Positions 30,561 to 38,901 of a DNA stretch of 42,961 nucleotides are shown one piece after another. The notes below the pieces were generated by a model. That model did not search any database, had not been told where the DNA came from, and saw nothing but the letters and a program-made list of their open reading frames with translations. The translations under genes and the position numbers were made by a program. The stretch is from IMG/VR virus record IMGVR_UViG_3300048589_001020, positions 1-42,961 of that record; one strand, written 5' to 3'. The stretch's first letter is position 1. Every line of letters starts with the position of its first letter. Origin of the DNA: a virus.

Positions 30561-33500
30561 CATAGCCCCCTTGTGTTTTGGATGTTTGTGTAATTTTTTT
30601 CCCCGGTTTTTATGTCTTCGATGGCGGTGTATATTTTGAGTTTTGAAATAACATCCTTTAGTTCATCGAATTTTTTGAGGATAATCGGGTCGGCATACGA
30701 ACCGCCCCCTGCCCCCTCCTTGGGGGAAGAAGGAGGGGAAACAGGACCGGGGGTGGAACCGAAGCCGCCACCTGAATAGCCTTTTGCAGGGATGGCCTGT
30801 ACGATTTGGCGGAGGTCTAAGCGGGCAAGGGAACCGTTGCGGCGGGCGATTTCCATAATGTCGATGAATGGGCGGAGTTGTGGGTTTTGGGTGCCTTCCT
30901 GGGGGATAACGTATTCTTCGGCGTGGAGCTGTACGAGTTGTTTTTTGTCGTATTTGTTACCGTGACCGGTATAGCCAACATCGCCGCCATCGGCCATTGA
31001 TTTTACATTTTTGCGTTGGGCATTGGCCACTCCCAGCTGAAGCAACCCGGTTGCACCCAACAACACGGCAGCTACCGCACCGCCAATGGGTCCTAATTGT
31101 GCGTAGCCCTGCATGATTGCAACGGCTGTACTGGCAATGATCTGAGCAGCACTAACTGCAAAATTAAGGTCGGCATATTTTTTACGGATCTCCTTTTTCT
31201 TTTCCTCGTTATCTCCGGCTTTTTCAAGCTCCATGTCCATTAGTGTGGTAACCAGATTGCCTGCCATGTAAGCAATATCTGCGACACGTTCAGCATTTTG
31301 CTGTTTTATTTTCAGGCGGTTTTCTTCGGCTTCGCGGGTAATGCGGGTAAGGTTGTCCTGATATTCCTGTTCGCCGATTTTCCCGGCCTGCCACATTGCT
31401 TCGTTCAGTGCCAGTTTCCCGTCAACTGTTTCTTGGTATTGTGCAAGGGCGTAATCGAGGGCTGGGTCTTTTTCCTCCTGTTCGGGGGTTGTGAACTTAT
31501 CGGCCATTGAGAAGTCGGACATTGCTGCTTCTTTTTCGATAGCTGCAATGAATGCTTCGAAAGCGCCTTCGCCTTGTTTTGCAAAATAGGCGCGTACGGC
31601 ATCGGATTGTTTTTCGGCATCGGCATTCAATAACTCAGCAAGTGGATTGGCGGGTAATGATGGGGCTGGGTTGTTAGGGGCAAAAGGTGTGGTGGGTTGT
31701 CCAGGGTTTGAAGTTGAACTATCATTTGCATTTGTAGCAGAAGTGGTTGAATTACCAGAAGCATTTAATTTATCTTGCACATTGTTGGCAAGGTTGGCCC
31801 ACTTTTCATATTCCGCAACATTTGCTTTTATTTCATCCTGTACATTTGAAAATTCACTTCCTAAATTTTTAACTCCTGCCAGAACGCCTTTTGCAACAAA
31901 TCCATGACTTTCGCCTGCTTTTGCAAAAGCGGCAACCTGCTCTTCGAAAGTATCGGCAAAGCCCAGCCCATCATATCTGAACTGTTGATATAGGTTGTTT
32001 ACATCTTCAATTATCTGTTGCTCCCTTGCGGCCAACTTAATTCCTTTTGCTTGTATTTCCGTGGTTTTTTCCTGAAGTGCAGCCAGTTTAATGCGCTCCT
32101 TGTATTGCGCGTTTACCTCAATCAGCATCTTTTTTAATTGCTCGTTTGATACTTTTTCAGCGTCGATGTTTCCGAGAAAATCAGGGTATTTTGATTGTAA
32201 TTCTGTTACCAGTGAATTCCTTACCCTTTGATTGTCGTTTGCCGCGATGATGGAAGTTACAAGGCTGTTCAATTCCGCGCTTTCCTTTCGCAGAGTATCC
32301 TCCAGCTTTACTTCTGTCCACTCGGAAACTTTGGCCACTACTTTTTCCATCCATCCAAGGAAACTTGAATTTATGAATTTTGAACGGAGGAACTGCCCTA
32401 TTTTTTCGACTGACCCGGCGAGGTTGTTGTTTTTAATATTGTACTCGTTGGTTAGTGAAATGCCTTTATCCATAGCATCGTTTGCCAATGCTTGCTGTTC
32501 GCGCACCATTTTTGTATTTGCGGACAAAACGGAAAGCACCTGTACTGCCCGTGCGCCATCAACGCCCATACCGTCCAACTTTTCGGCCATCACGCTGAAC
32601 CCTTCGTTATTTCCGTTCAAACCTTCGAGCAGCTTCAGGAAAGCTTCGTTTGCATCTGTTTTCAGGAGGTTCGAAAAATCTTCGGTGCTCATTTTGGCAA
32701 TGGCTGCATACTTCGCCTGGTCCTTAAACATATCGACCATTAATTTTCCCTGTGCCGTTGCCGCCATTTCCTGAGATTGCCCCAATTGGTCGAGAGAGGA
32801 AGCATAGCCAATTGTATCGGCAGCAGATATTTTCATCTGCCCGGCAATACCACCAAGGCGTTTGAGGTAGTCAATCAAATAAGGAGCTTGTGCATTTGAG
32901 TTGGCCGATACTTCGTTGATGGCAGAACCAACTTTCAACATGCTTTCTTTGAAGTCGGTACCATACTGGGCGCTGATTTTATATATCTCCGTTAGCTTGC
33001 CCACTTCGCGGATGGCAACACCGGCTTCGCCACCAAGGTCATCGCCCAGGGCAACCTTAATTTGGTTGGCAACTTCAACGAAATCCATAACATCACGGCG
33101 GCTGCGTTTTCCGAGCCGTCCGGCTTCTTCGGCCAGTTCAAGCAGTTCTTTGCGAGGTGTGCGTGTGTTGAATGTTCTGAAATCGGTGTACATTTCGCGC
33201 ACCTCGTTGCGTGCCATCCCAGTTGTTTTCATCACGTTGGCAAGGGAGTCATCAAGACCGACCATGCCTTTAACGAATTCTTTTGCCGAGAAAAGTATTC
33301 CAGTGAATGCCGCTATACCAGCGGTAAGGATGCCAAAATATTTATTAAACCCTGCTGCTGCACGGCTGGCAATCGACGGCTGTCCGCGCAATTCGGTATT
33401 TATTTTATTGATTTCGGCACGGAATTGTTTTGCTTCCTCCTTTTTCTGCAGGTACCCGGCATCGGTGCGCTTCATTTTGTTGAGTTGTACCTCGACAGTG

Positions 33501-33775
33501 CGGAGCGATTTTTTTAAGTCGCTCATTGATGCGCCGTTGATGTCGCGCAAAACACGTTCGTAATCAAAAGTTTCTTTGCGCAAACTGCGTTGCGCAGATT
33601 CGACACCTTTGATTTCGGACTGAAGCTTTTTTGTTTTGATTGTGTCGCCGGCTTCCTGTGCTTTTTTCAGTTCGGTGCGCAGTGCTTTTGCACGGTTTGC
33701 CAAGCCATCCAAAGCGGCTTCGGCTTGCTTGCCATCGAGGTATATTGTTGCTTTTGCTTGTTCGTTGCGAGCCAT
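30560..33775 (-). CDS. Tail tape measure protein
   Basis: 1071 residues, the longest gene of the genome, as expected since this protein sets tail length. An N-terminal coiled coil (AEAALDGLANRAKALRTELK) is followed by the conserved phage-tail tape-measure core (about 130-330: GLDDSLANVMKTTGMARNEV, TPRKELLELAEEAGRLGKRS) and hydrophobic segments (FGILTAGIAAFTGILF; AVAAVLLGATGLLQLGVAN). A Gly- and Pro-rich stretch PGPVSPPSSPKEGAGGG (near 1010) is encoded by an inserted REP-like palindrome. It starts 16 nt after the -7 box of late promoter P4, so it opens the tail operon. Confidence 0.92.
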   Translation of the reverse strand: MARNEQAKATIYLDGKQAEAALDGLANRAKALRTELKKAQEAGDTIKTKKLQSEIKGVESAQRSLRKETFDYERVLRDINGASMSDLKKSLRTVEVQLNKMKRTDAGYLQKKEEAKQFRAEINKINTELRGQPSIASRAAAGFNKYFGILTAGIAAFTGILFSAKEFVKGMVGLDDSLANVMKTTGMARNEVREMYTDFRTFNTRTPRKELLELAEEAGRLGKRSRRDVMDFVEVANQIKVALGDDLGGEAGVAIREVGKLTEIYKISAQYGTDFKESMLKVGSAINEVSANSNAQAPYLIDYLKRLGGIAGQMKISAADTIGYASSLDQLGQSQEMAATAQGKLMVDMFKDQAKYAAIAKMSTEDFSNLLKTDANEAFLKLLEGLNGNNEGFSVMAEKLDGMGVDGARAVQVLSVLSANTKMVREQQALANDAMDKGISLTNEYNIKNNNLAGSVEKIGQFLRSKFINSSFLGWMEKVVAKVSEWTEVKLEDTLRKESAELNSLVTSIIAANDNQRVRNSLVTELQSKYPDFLGNIDAEKVSNEQLKKMLIEVNAQYKERIKLAALQEKTTEIQAKGIKLAAREQQIIEDVNNLYQQFRYDGLGFADTFEEQVAAFAKAGESHGFVAKGVLAGVKNLGSEFSNVQDEIKANVAEYEKWANLANNVQDKLNASGNSTTSATNANDSSTSNPGQPTTPFAPNNPAPSLPANPLAELLNADAEKQSDAVRAYFAKQGEGAFEAFIAAIEKEAAMSDFSMADKFTTPEQEEKDPALDYALAQYQETVDGKLALNEAMWQAGKIGEQEYQDNLTRITREAEENRLKIKQQNAERVADIAYMAGNLVTTLMDMELEKAGDNEEKKKEIRKKYADLNFAVSAAQIIASTAVAIMQGYAQLGPIGGAVAAVLLGATGLLQLGVANAQRKNVKSMADGGDVGYTGHGNKYDKKQLVQLHAEEYVIPQEGTQNPQLRPFIDIMEIARRNGSLARLDLRQIVQAIPAKGYSGGGFGSTPGPVSPPSSPKEGAGGGSYADPIILKKFDELKDVISKLKIYTAIEDIKTGEKNYTNIQNTRGL
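30704..30758. repeat. REP-like palindrome inside the tape measure gene
   Basis: CCCCCTCCTTGGGGGAAGAAGGAGGGG type sequence, in frame, coding a Pro/Gly/Ser linker. It is related to the elements at 29164-29281. Confidence 0.6.
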
Positions 33776-33791
33776 TGCAGTTTTATTTTCT

Positions 33792-33826
33792 GCAATGTAG
33801 TGTTGGGGTTAGGGATGGGAAAGGAC
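33792..33826 (-). promoter_or_regulatory. Phage late-promoter element P4 (tail operon)
   Basis: Minus strand GTCCTTT (33826-33820), 20 nt, TACATTGC (33799-33792), 16 nt before the tape-measure ATG. The -7 box is identical to that of P5. Confidence 0.75.
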
Positions 33827-33861
33827 AAAAAAAAGCCCCGGCGGGTAGGCCAGGGCTTTTT
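33827..33861 (-). terminator. Intrinsic terminator after the DUF4468-like gene
   Basis: Minus strand AAAAGCCCTGG...CCGGGGCTTTTTTTT, its T-run abutting the GTCCTTT box of P4. The same terminator-promoter junction as at 23830. Confidence 0.85.
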
Positions 33862-33864
33862 ATT

Positions 33865-34401
33865 TTACCAGTTATCTTCCTTTGTGTTTGAATTTAGTTT
33901 AGATTCAATTGATGCGAAAATATCTTCCGAAAAATTTTGGATTTTGGTTTTCATATCAACCCAAGCTTTATTGTGATAGCTTTTACTTATGCCTTTTGAA
34001 GTGTAAATTTCAGCATCAGTTATTGTTCCAAATTCACATTCGGAACTGTTTCCTACCCTAACAGAATGGACAAAATCTGTCAATTCGATTTTAAACCGGT
34101 TATCCTTGACATAAACTTTTATAGTGTAGTTCAGGTAGCCATCATAGCAGCCATATGAAAGTTTACCATAACTATATGGTTGTGAACCTTTGCCGATGAT
34201 TGTACCGGCATCCTTATCAGCCATCTGTATAACATCATTCGCCGATTTGTAGTTTGTGGCAAACCAATCGTTGACTTTTATGAACAATTCTGTTTTATTC
34301 AGGCTGTCGGCTTGAATTACTTTTGAGAAAATGATTGGATTTTGTGCTTGGAGATAAATGATTGCCAAAAGGAAAAAGGAGATGAATAATAATTTTTTCA
34401 T
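33865..34401 (-). CDS. Secreted DUF4468-like protein (probable moron)
   Basis: 178 residues from ATG 34401. MKKLLFISFFLLAIIYLQAQ is a Sec signal peptide. The mature part (KTELFIKVNDWFATNYKSAN, then KGSQPYSYGKLSYGCYDGYL) matches the general pattern of DUF4468 secreted proteins of Bacteroidota. It has no evident role in virion assembly, yet lies among tail genes, followed by its own terminator and preceded by an inverted repeat TTTTGGTTTT/AAAACCAAAA in the gap. It is therefore a candidate for a lysogenic-conversion (moron) gene expressed from the prophage. The alternative frame start at 34434 is rejected for lack of the signal. Confidence 0.65.
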   Translation of the reverse strand: MKKLLFISFFLLAIIYLQAQNPIIFSKVIQADSLNKTELFIKVNDWFATNYKSANDVIQMADKDAGTIIGKGSQPYSYGKLSYGCYDGYLNYTIKVYVKDNRFKIELTDFVHSVRVGNSSECEFGTITDAEIYTSKGISKSYHNKAWVDMKTKIQNFSEDIFASIESKLNSNTKEDNW

Positions 34402-34436
34402 GATGATTTTGGTTTTAAGTTTATAAAAAACCAAAA

Positions 34437-34556
34437 TTAGAAAAATTTCGATGCAATATCACTGTATAAGCTTATGAGCAACCACACGAGGATAATTACT
34501 AAGATGGTTTGAATTGTTCGGGGGATGATTTTGGATTTTCGGAATATTGGTTTCAT
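34437..34556 (-). CDS. Very small membrane peptide (39 aa)
   Basis: MKPIFRKSKIIPRTIQTILV... with a single hydrophobic span TILVIILVWLLISLY after a basic N-terminus (positive inside). It lies between a neck gene and the secreted moron-like gene. Unknown function. Confidence 0.45.
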   Translation of the reverse strand: MKPIFRKSKIIPRTIQTILVIILVWLLISLYSDIASKFF

Positions 34557-34571
34557 GTGGGAAAGTTACGG

Positions 34572-34955
34572 CTAAATGTTTTTCCTGTCAATACCAGTTA
34601 TGATCGAAAATTGTGCTTTCCGTGCGTATTTTTCCGCCAGTATGTCTTTAAGTTTTTCGAGCTGCGAGAAAAATACTTTGCTATACCATTGTTTAGCTCG
34701 GCGGCCAGAGAACTCAACTTGCTCAACCGATACCCCACGGCCAACACCCATATCGACAAACTTGCCGTAATACTCGAATGTGAAAGTTATGAGTTCAGGT
34801 GCGCCGTTGGAATGGGTTTGCACGTGTTGATGAAAACTTCTGACGAGCTGGCCAGTACTGCCAATTTTCAGGCGCTCAATTTTTTGCTCCCAACGCTCGA
34901 TTACGATTTCGGCCCAGGCTTCAACTGTTAACCCTATGTTGGTGTTTTCGGCCAT
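34572..34955 (-). CDS. Head-tail joining / tail completion protein (HK97 gp10-like)
   Basis: 127 residues with TFEYYGKFVDMGVGRGV and SGRRAKQWYSKVFFSQLEKL. This arrangement (a 'YGxFxDxGVG' strand and a C-terminal helix) is typical of gp10-like neck or tail-completion proteins. It lies in the neck block between portal and tape measure. Confidence 0.6.
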   Translation of the reverse strand: MAENTNIGLTVEAWAEIVIERWEQKIERLKIGSTGQLVRSFHQHVQTHSNGAPELITFTFEYYGKFVDMGVGRGVSVEQVEFSGRRAKQWYSKVFFSQLEKLKDILAEKYARKAQFSIITGIDRKNI

Positions 34956-34961
34956 AATGGT

Positions 34962-35444
34962 TTAGAGTTGAAAGTTTTCGTCGGTAACAATGTAGCTGAA
35001 TGAGTAGCCATAGTAATTGTTGATAAGTGGGCCAATGCGGCGGTAATCGACACGGGAGCGTTCGAATCCATAAGCGGCATCGCCAAAATTTTGGGCATCG
35101 GCCATCATTTGTTTGAATATTTTCAGCGCAAATGTTTTGCACTGGGTTTGGATGAGTTTTCGGTTATCGCTGTCGTTAAGCTTTGTGCGGCCAACCACAT
35201 AGAATGTGCGAAAACCGTTATCGACATTGCCGTGCGATAATTGCAAATATCCATCATCATCATCTTCCACAAGCAACATGAATGGTTTGTGGTTGCGGAT
35301 TTCTTCCAAGGTTTCTTCCAACTCGCGCAAACCTGTTATTCGGTGGATGGCTTCAATTTCGGGAATGAGTATAGGATCCAGTTCGGGGCCCAGTTCAGGA
35401 TCTGTTTCCTGCAAACTTTTGATATATGCGTACTGATCGAACAT
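34962..35444 (-). CDS. Neck / tail-terminator-like hypothetical protein
   Basis: 160 residues, acidic N-terminus (ETDPELGPELDPILIPEIEA), then an alpha/beta domain containing the acidic loop LLVEDDDDGYLQLSHGNVDN. It sits six bases upstream of the gp10-like gene and overlaps the next gene at 35444. Place and size suit a tail terminator or head closure protein. Not recognised by motif. Confidence 0.5.
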   Translation of the reverse strand: MFDQYAYIKSLQETDPELGPELDPILIPEIEAIHRITGLRELEETLEEIRNHKPFMLLVEDDDDGYLQLSHGNVDNGFRTFYVVGRTKLNDSDNRKLIQTQCKTFALKIFKQMMADAQNFGDAAYGFERSRVDYRRIGPLINNYYGYSFSYIVTDENFQL

Positions 35445-36163
35445 TATTTTTTGGTTTTTTGTGATTGTTCAATTTTCATGTTCAGCTCGTGAAAGCATTC
35501 GTGAACGTGGGTTTTGAATAGTTTTTCGTTATTCGTCACATCGCCGTTGTTGAGTGCCGAAAGCAGGTTGAGTATAGTTTCTTCGGGCGAAGCTGTGCCG
35601 GTAGAATTGCCGCTTGAAAAAATGTATGGGTATTTGTTGACCAACATGTGCTTAACGCCAGAGAACCAAAGGAACACGGCGTATTTTTCGGCTTTAGATG
35701 CGCTGGCAAACCACTTCTTTTTTTTGTAGAAAGTGCGGAAAAGTCCATTGAGTGCTACCATTTTGTTGGTTTCGGCAAAATGGGTGTAATAGTTTTCGGC
35801 ATTGAGGTAATCCTCCAGCGGCACGCTATACAACATGAGGTTGCAATGTGTGTAACCTTTTATTTTTGGCATTGAGGCGGTGAGCTGGAAGCCGGAAGTA
35901 ATCCAGTTGAGCCGCTGGACGAGAGTTGTGTATATATTCATGCCAACCATGAATTTTTGACCTCCACGGCGAAACCAGTAGAAGGTAGTGCCATTTTCGT
36001 TTACCTCGGTTTTCCGCAGCGGTTTCCAACCGGAGAAAAAGAAAAAGCAACGGGTAAGGAAATCGGGCTTTGTTTTGTGGCGAAGGAATAACCTTGCCAG
36101 TTTGACCAGGTGCGAGCCACTAATGTCGCCCCAAGATTTTGGTAATATGAGATGTATTTCCAT
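35444..36163 (-). CDS. Hypothetical neck-region protein
   Basis: 239 residues, basic, many aromatic residues (RCFFFFSGWKPLRKTEV). It has no recognised motif. It overlaps the downstream gene by one base and is two bases from the gene upstream, so it belongs to the portal-neck operon. The lack of signal peptide suggests a cytoplasmic or virion protein. Confidence 0.55.
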   Translation of the reverse strand: MEIHLILPKSWGDISGSHLVKLARLFLRHKTKPDFLTRCFFFFSGWKPLRKTEVNENGTTFYWFRRGGQKFMVGMNIYTTLVQRLNWITSGFQLTASMPKIKGYTHCNLMLYSVPLEDYLNAENYYTHFAETNKMVALNGLFRTFYKKKKWFASASKAEKYAVFLWFSGVKHMLVNKYPYIFSSGNSTGTASPEETILNLLSALNNGDVTNNEKLFKTHVHECFHELNMKIEQSQKTKK

Positions 36164-36165
36164 GG

Positions 36166-36999
36166 TTAAAACCCTGCCCTGAAGATTGGTTTTTCGACTG
36201 TATTTTTTTCGATAATGGTAGCCAGGATTGTGGCGTATAAGTCACTGTCGGCAAAAGCCGGGTAAGTTAACGGGGAAGCCAGCAATACTTTTCGCACCCG
36301 CATGAGGTAGGAGAAAGCTTCGTCATCGCGCCCGACAACATAGTTTGCAAAAGCAAAACGGATGTTGGGGAGTATTTTTTTGTTTTCGGGCGTTAAGTCG
36401 TCGTCGCGCAACTCCTCAATAATTTCTTCGGAAAGTTCGGGGCTGATAACCGGCTCAATTTTGAGGTGGATAATATCGAGCATAGCAGGCAGCAGCTTCA
36501 CGAAATCTAACCTGGTGCCATCGAGAGGGGCGAACCTGCGGAAATCTTTGAGCTTGTGAATGTAGGTTTCGGTTAGCAGTGAAAATGTTTCGGAGCTTTT
36601 CCAGTCTTCGTGGTAGGTGCTGTTTTCTTCGAGGTACTCAAGCATGTTTTCAATGCCATCGGAAAGCCATTTTTCGATACCTGCTTTGAGTGCATCAACC
36701 CGCTCGCGGCTGGCCGGTGCCTTTGTGTCGGTGCGCACAACTGCAAATCCGCTTTCAGTTTCAACCAAATCGAAATAAGGAAGTCCGGAAAGATAGGCTT
36801 TGTTGGCAACTATAGTTTCGGCATAAGCAAGAAGGGGTTCGTTACCTTCTGTTTCAAGTTTGGCAAAAAGTGCAGTGCCTGTGATTTCGCGCTTAAGCCA
36901 TTCTCGGGCTTCGATTAGGAACGGTTCGTATTTTTCGAAATTGCTTCCCACGATTACAGGGACCAATTGTTTCATTCGTTCGATTGTGGCTACTATCAT
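36166..36999 (-). CDS. DUF6712-like head-tail connector protein
   Basis: 277 residues, starting MIVATIERMKQLVPVIVGSN; largely helical, with FEKYEPFLIEAREWLKREI and a tail PAFADSDLYATILATIIEKN. The pattern resembles the DUF6712 family found next to portal genes in Bacteroidota phages and is probably an adaptor. It is three bases after the portal stop. Family recall is moderately certain. Confidence 0.55.
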   Translation of the reverse strand: MIVATIERMKQLVPVIVGSNFEKYEPFLIEAREWLKREITGTALFAKLETEGNEPLLAYAETIVANKAYLSGLPYFDLVETESGFAVVRTDTKAPASRERVDALKAGIEKWLSDGIENMLEYLEENSTYHEDWKSSETFSLLTETYIHKLKDFRRFAPLDGTRLDFVKLLPAMLDIIHLKIEPVISPELSEEIIEELRDDDLTPENKKILPNIRFAFANYVVGRDDEAFSYLMRVRKVLLASPLTYPAFADSDLYATILATIIEKNTVEKPIFRAGF

Positions 37000-37002
37000 G
37001 GC

Positions 37003-38331
37003 TTATTCGTTTAATGTTGTTTGCTGACCTGATTTATTTTGGTCTAGGGTTGTGAATTCGATGTCTGGCACGGCAAAAACGATGTTGCTGTCCCAGCCGT
37101 TGAACCGCTTGATTAATGAAAGCGGACGGAGCAGCCTGTCGCGGAAAGGTTTCATCATTGCTTGCTTAATCATGAACCTTTCGCGTTTATCGCTTCCCGA
37201 CATGCTGTTTTTTTGTTTGCCCGGCATGTCCAGATCCACGGCCATTGCGTAACTGATAATTGAGTTTACCTCCATACTGTCCTCGATGAATTCGCCGCCC
37301 TCTTTTCCCAAATTGATGGTTTCGATTTCGATATACTTTTCTTCTTTGGCACCGCTCGAAGAATGAATCATTTCTTTGAGAGCGACCAAACCTTTTCCGG
37401 CTTTGTCGGATCCGGTGAGAAAATCGGAAAAATGTGTGTGTTCCTGATCTATTCGTGCGGCGGTTGCTTCTTTGTCGTTTTTATCGATGCCTTCTTGTTT
37501 GAAAAGGTTATCGAAATATTTCGGCGAAATGTAGATGATGTATTTCACTGCGAAACGATTTTTCATGAGGGCTTTTTTTGCTTCAGGTATCATGATTGAA
37601 AAGTCGTACCAACCGCTTTGGAAAATGCTCCACCAATAGGCTCGTTGGTAATATGTCCGCCCTGGGGTGGGAAAGCTGACCGGGACAATATAGCGGGGTT
37701 CTTTTGGTTTTTTTGCGGCTATTTTTTCCTGAAGATCAAGAAGCGGGTTGAAGCGATCGAGTACATCGGTAACCACTATATCTTCAGCTTTTGCATTGTC
37801 GCCCCATTTTGATAAATAGTAGTGTTTTGAAATCCCGCTGGCATTCTTGTCTATTTTCCCCCACCGGCTGAATGCAGCCTCTTTGCTTCGCAACGAAACT
37901 ATTTTTTTCAAGTCCTGGCTAAGGATGATTTCCGGGAAAACATTGTAGAAAGTTTTCAAGTCGGTTAGTTGTTCGAGGAAGTAGCCATTCAAGTCGTTGT
38001 CTTCGCAAAAATTGAGGATTTCTTCATCATCATACAAATCTTCATAACCTACCAGTTTATTATTTTCGATTACACGGCGCATTGGTTTTATGCCAGTGCC
38101 GTACCCAACGTTTACGTTGAATTCGAGGTTTGCAGAAATTACCTCGCTTTTTTCAATTTTCTCGATAACGTTAGCCGGAAGATTATTGTCATTGCCCCAG
38201 GGAACTATTTCGTAATTACCTATTTTTTTGATTTCGGTTGGATCGGTAAAATATTCACGGCTTGGCCTAATTGCCAATAGTGCCTTCGCTTCGGGCAGAT
38301 ATGTTAGCCCACCAATGCTAATTGTTTTCAT
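37003..38331 (-). CDS. Portal protein
   Basis: 442 residues from ATG 38331, coupled by ATGA overlap to the 38328 gene. It has PWGNDNNLPANVIEKIEKSE, NVNVGYGTGIKPMRR, RTYYQRAYWWSIFQSGWYDF and a C-terminal helical region (DKRERFMIKQAMMKPFRDRL). The layout, size and neighbours fit the dodecameric portal through which DNA enters the head. The gene is placed at the head of the tail-neck block, not next to the terminase, which is unusual. Confidence 0.7.
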   Translation of the reverse strand: MKTISIGGLTYLPEAKALLAIRPSREYFTDPTEIKKIGNYEIVPWGNDNNLPANVIEKIEKSEVISANLEFNVNVGYGTGIKPMRRVIENNKLVGYEDLYDDEEILNFCEDNDLNGYFLEQLTDLKTFYNVFPEIILSQDLKKIVSLRSKEAAFSRWGKIDKNASGISKHYYLSKWGDNAKAEDIVVTDVLDRFNPLLDLQEKIAAKKPKEPRYIVPVSFPTPGRTYYQRAYWWSIFQSGWYDFSIMIPEAKKALMKNRFAVKYIIYISPKYFDNLFKQEGIDKNDKEATAARIDQEHTHFSDFLTGSDKAGKGLVALKEMIHSSSGAKEEKYIEIETINLGKEGGEFIEDSMEVNSIISYAMAVDLDMPGKQKNSMSGSDKRERFMIKQAMMKPFRDRLLRPLSLIKRFNGWDSNIVFAVPDIEFTTLDQNKSGQQTTLNE

Positions 38332-38555
38332 AATACAATTTCCTGTTTGTTGAATTCTGTGATTGTGCAACGGCGCACCTTTCTAATTTCCCCGCTTGGC
38401 AGGAACTTGATGTTCATCGTTCGCCCAGATGAATGAAAGGATGTGCAGACGCAATTGTCTGCATTAACTTCATAACCTTTCTCGGCAGTGAATTTCATTG
38501 AGAATTCAGTTCCGGCAGGTTCTACTAACTTATGTATTTGTGAAATGTGCAGCAT
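38328..38555 (-). CDS. Small hypothetical protein at the head of the portal operon
   Basis: 75 residues (MLHISQIHKLVEPAGTEFSM...), beta-rich, with two cysteines in DNCVCTSF. It is the first gene after late promoter P5 and overlaps the portal start. No family recognised. Confidence 0.6.
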   Translation of the reverse strand: MLHISQIHKLVEPAGTEFSMKFTAEKGYEVNADNCVCTSFHSSGRTMNIKFLPSGEIRKVRRCTITEFNKQEIVL

Positions 38556-38570
38556 TGCCTTTTTTTACTG

Positions 38571-38605
38571 GCAATGTATGGCAGGAAATGGGGGCGCAAA
38601 AGGAC
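38571..38605 (-). promoter_or_regulatory. Phage late-promoter element P5 (portal operon)
   Basis: Minus strand GTCCTTT (38605-38599), 20 nt, TACATTGC (38578-38571), 15 nt before the ATG at 38555. Confidence 0.75.
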
Positions 38606-38608
38606 AAA

Positions 38609-38767
38609 CTAATCCAACTCTATCAATTTCCGCATGACTACTTCATAAGTTTTCAGCCCATGCTTTGCACGGTTAATCAGGATCGTTTTCTTTGGATTGT
38701 CTTTTAGTTCGAATTGATTGATTAATTCGGTAGCCTGGTTAACTACATTTTGAAGTTTTGTTTTCAT
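38609..38767 (-). CDS. Small helical hypothetical protein (52 aa)
   Basis: From ATG 38767: MKTKLQNVVNQATELINQFE..., basic and helical. The longer frame to 38824 would run through the structured region and is rejected. It ends immediately before promoter P5, and its own upstream region folds into alternative hairpins. Confidence 0.5.
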   Translation of the reverse strand: MKTKLQNVVNQATELINQFELKDNPKKTILINRAKHGLKTYEVVMRKLIELD

Positions 38768-38901
38768 GTCTGTTAGCAAAAGTGAAGGATCGTGTGGTGC
38801 TAACAGACAAACATTGCAGTGCAATACCAGTTGCAGGGACTTTCACCCATACTCACGATCCAGTACCTTGCTGGTATCTGCACTATTTGAATTCTGTTAG
38901 C
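38768..38901 (-). promoter_or_regulatory. Structured leader with mutually exclusive stem-loops
   Basis: GTCTGTTAGC (38768) pairs with GCTAACAGAC (38799). The same GCTAACAGA also pairs with TCTGTTAGC at 38893-38901, extended inside by AGTGCAATACCAG (38818) with CTGGTATCTGCACT (38871; one bulged base). GGATCGTG (38787) pairs with CACGATCC (38854). It lies directly before the ATG at 38767. It could be a leader RNA switch or an attC-like element. Confidence 0.5.

Noticed and set aside
38838-38860. Minus-strand GGGTGAAAGTCCC resembling a group II intron domain I motif
   Set aside because: No reverse transcriptase and no domain V-like hairpin were found nearby. The 600-base gap is too small for a complete intron, so similarity is probably by chance or a relic at best.
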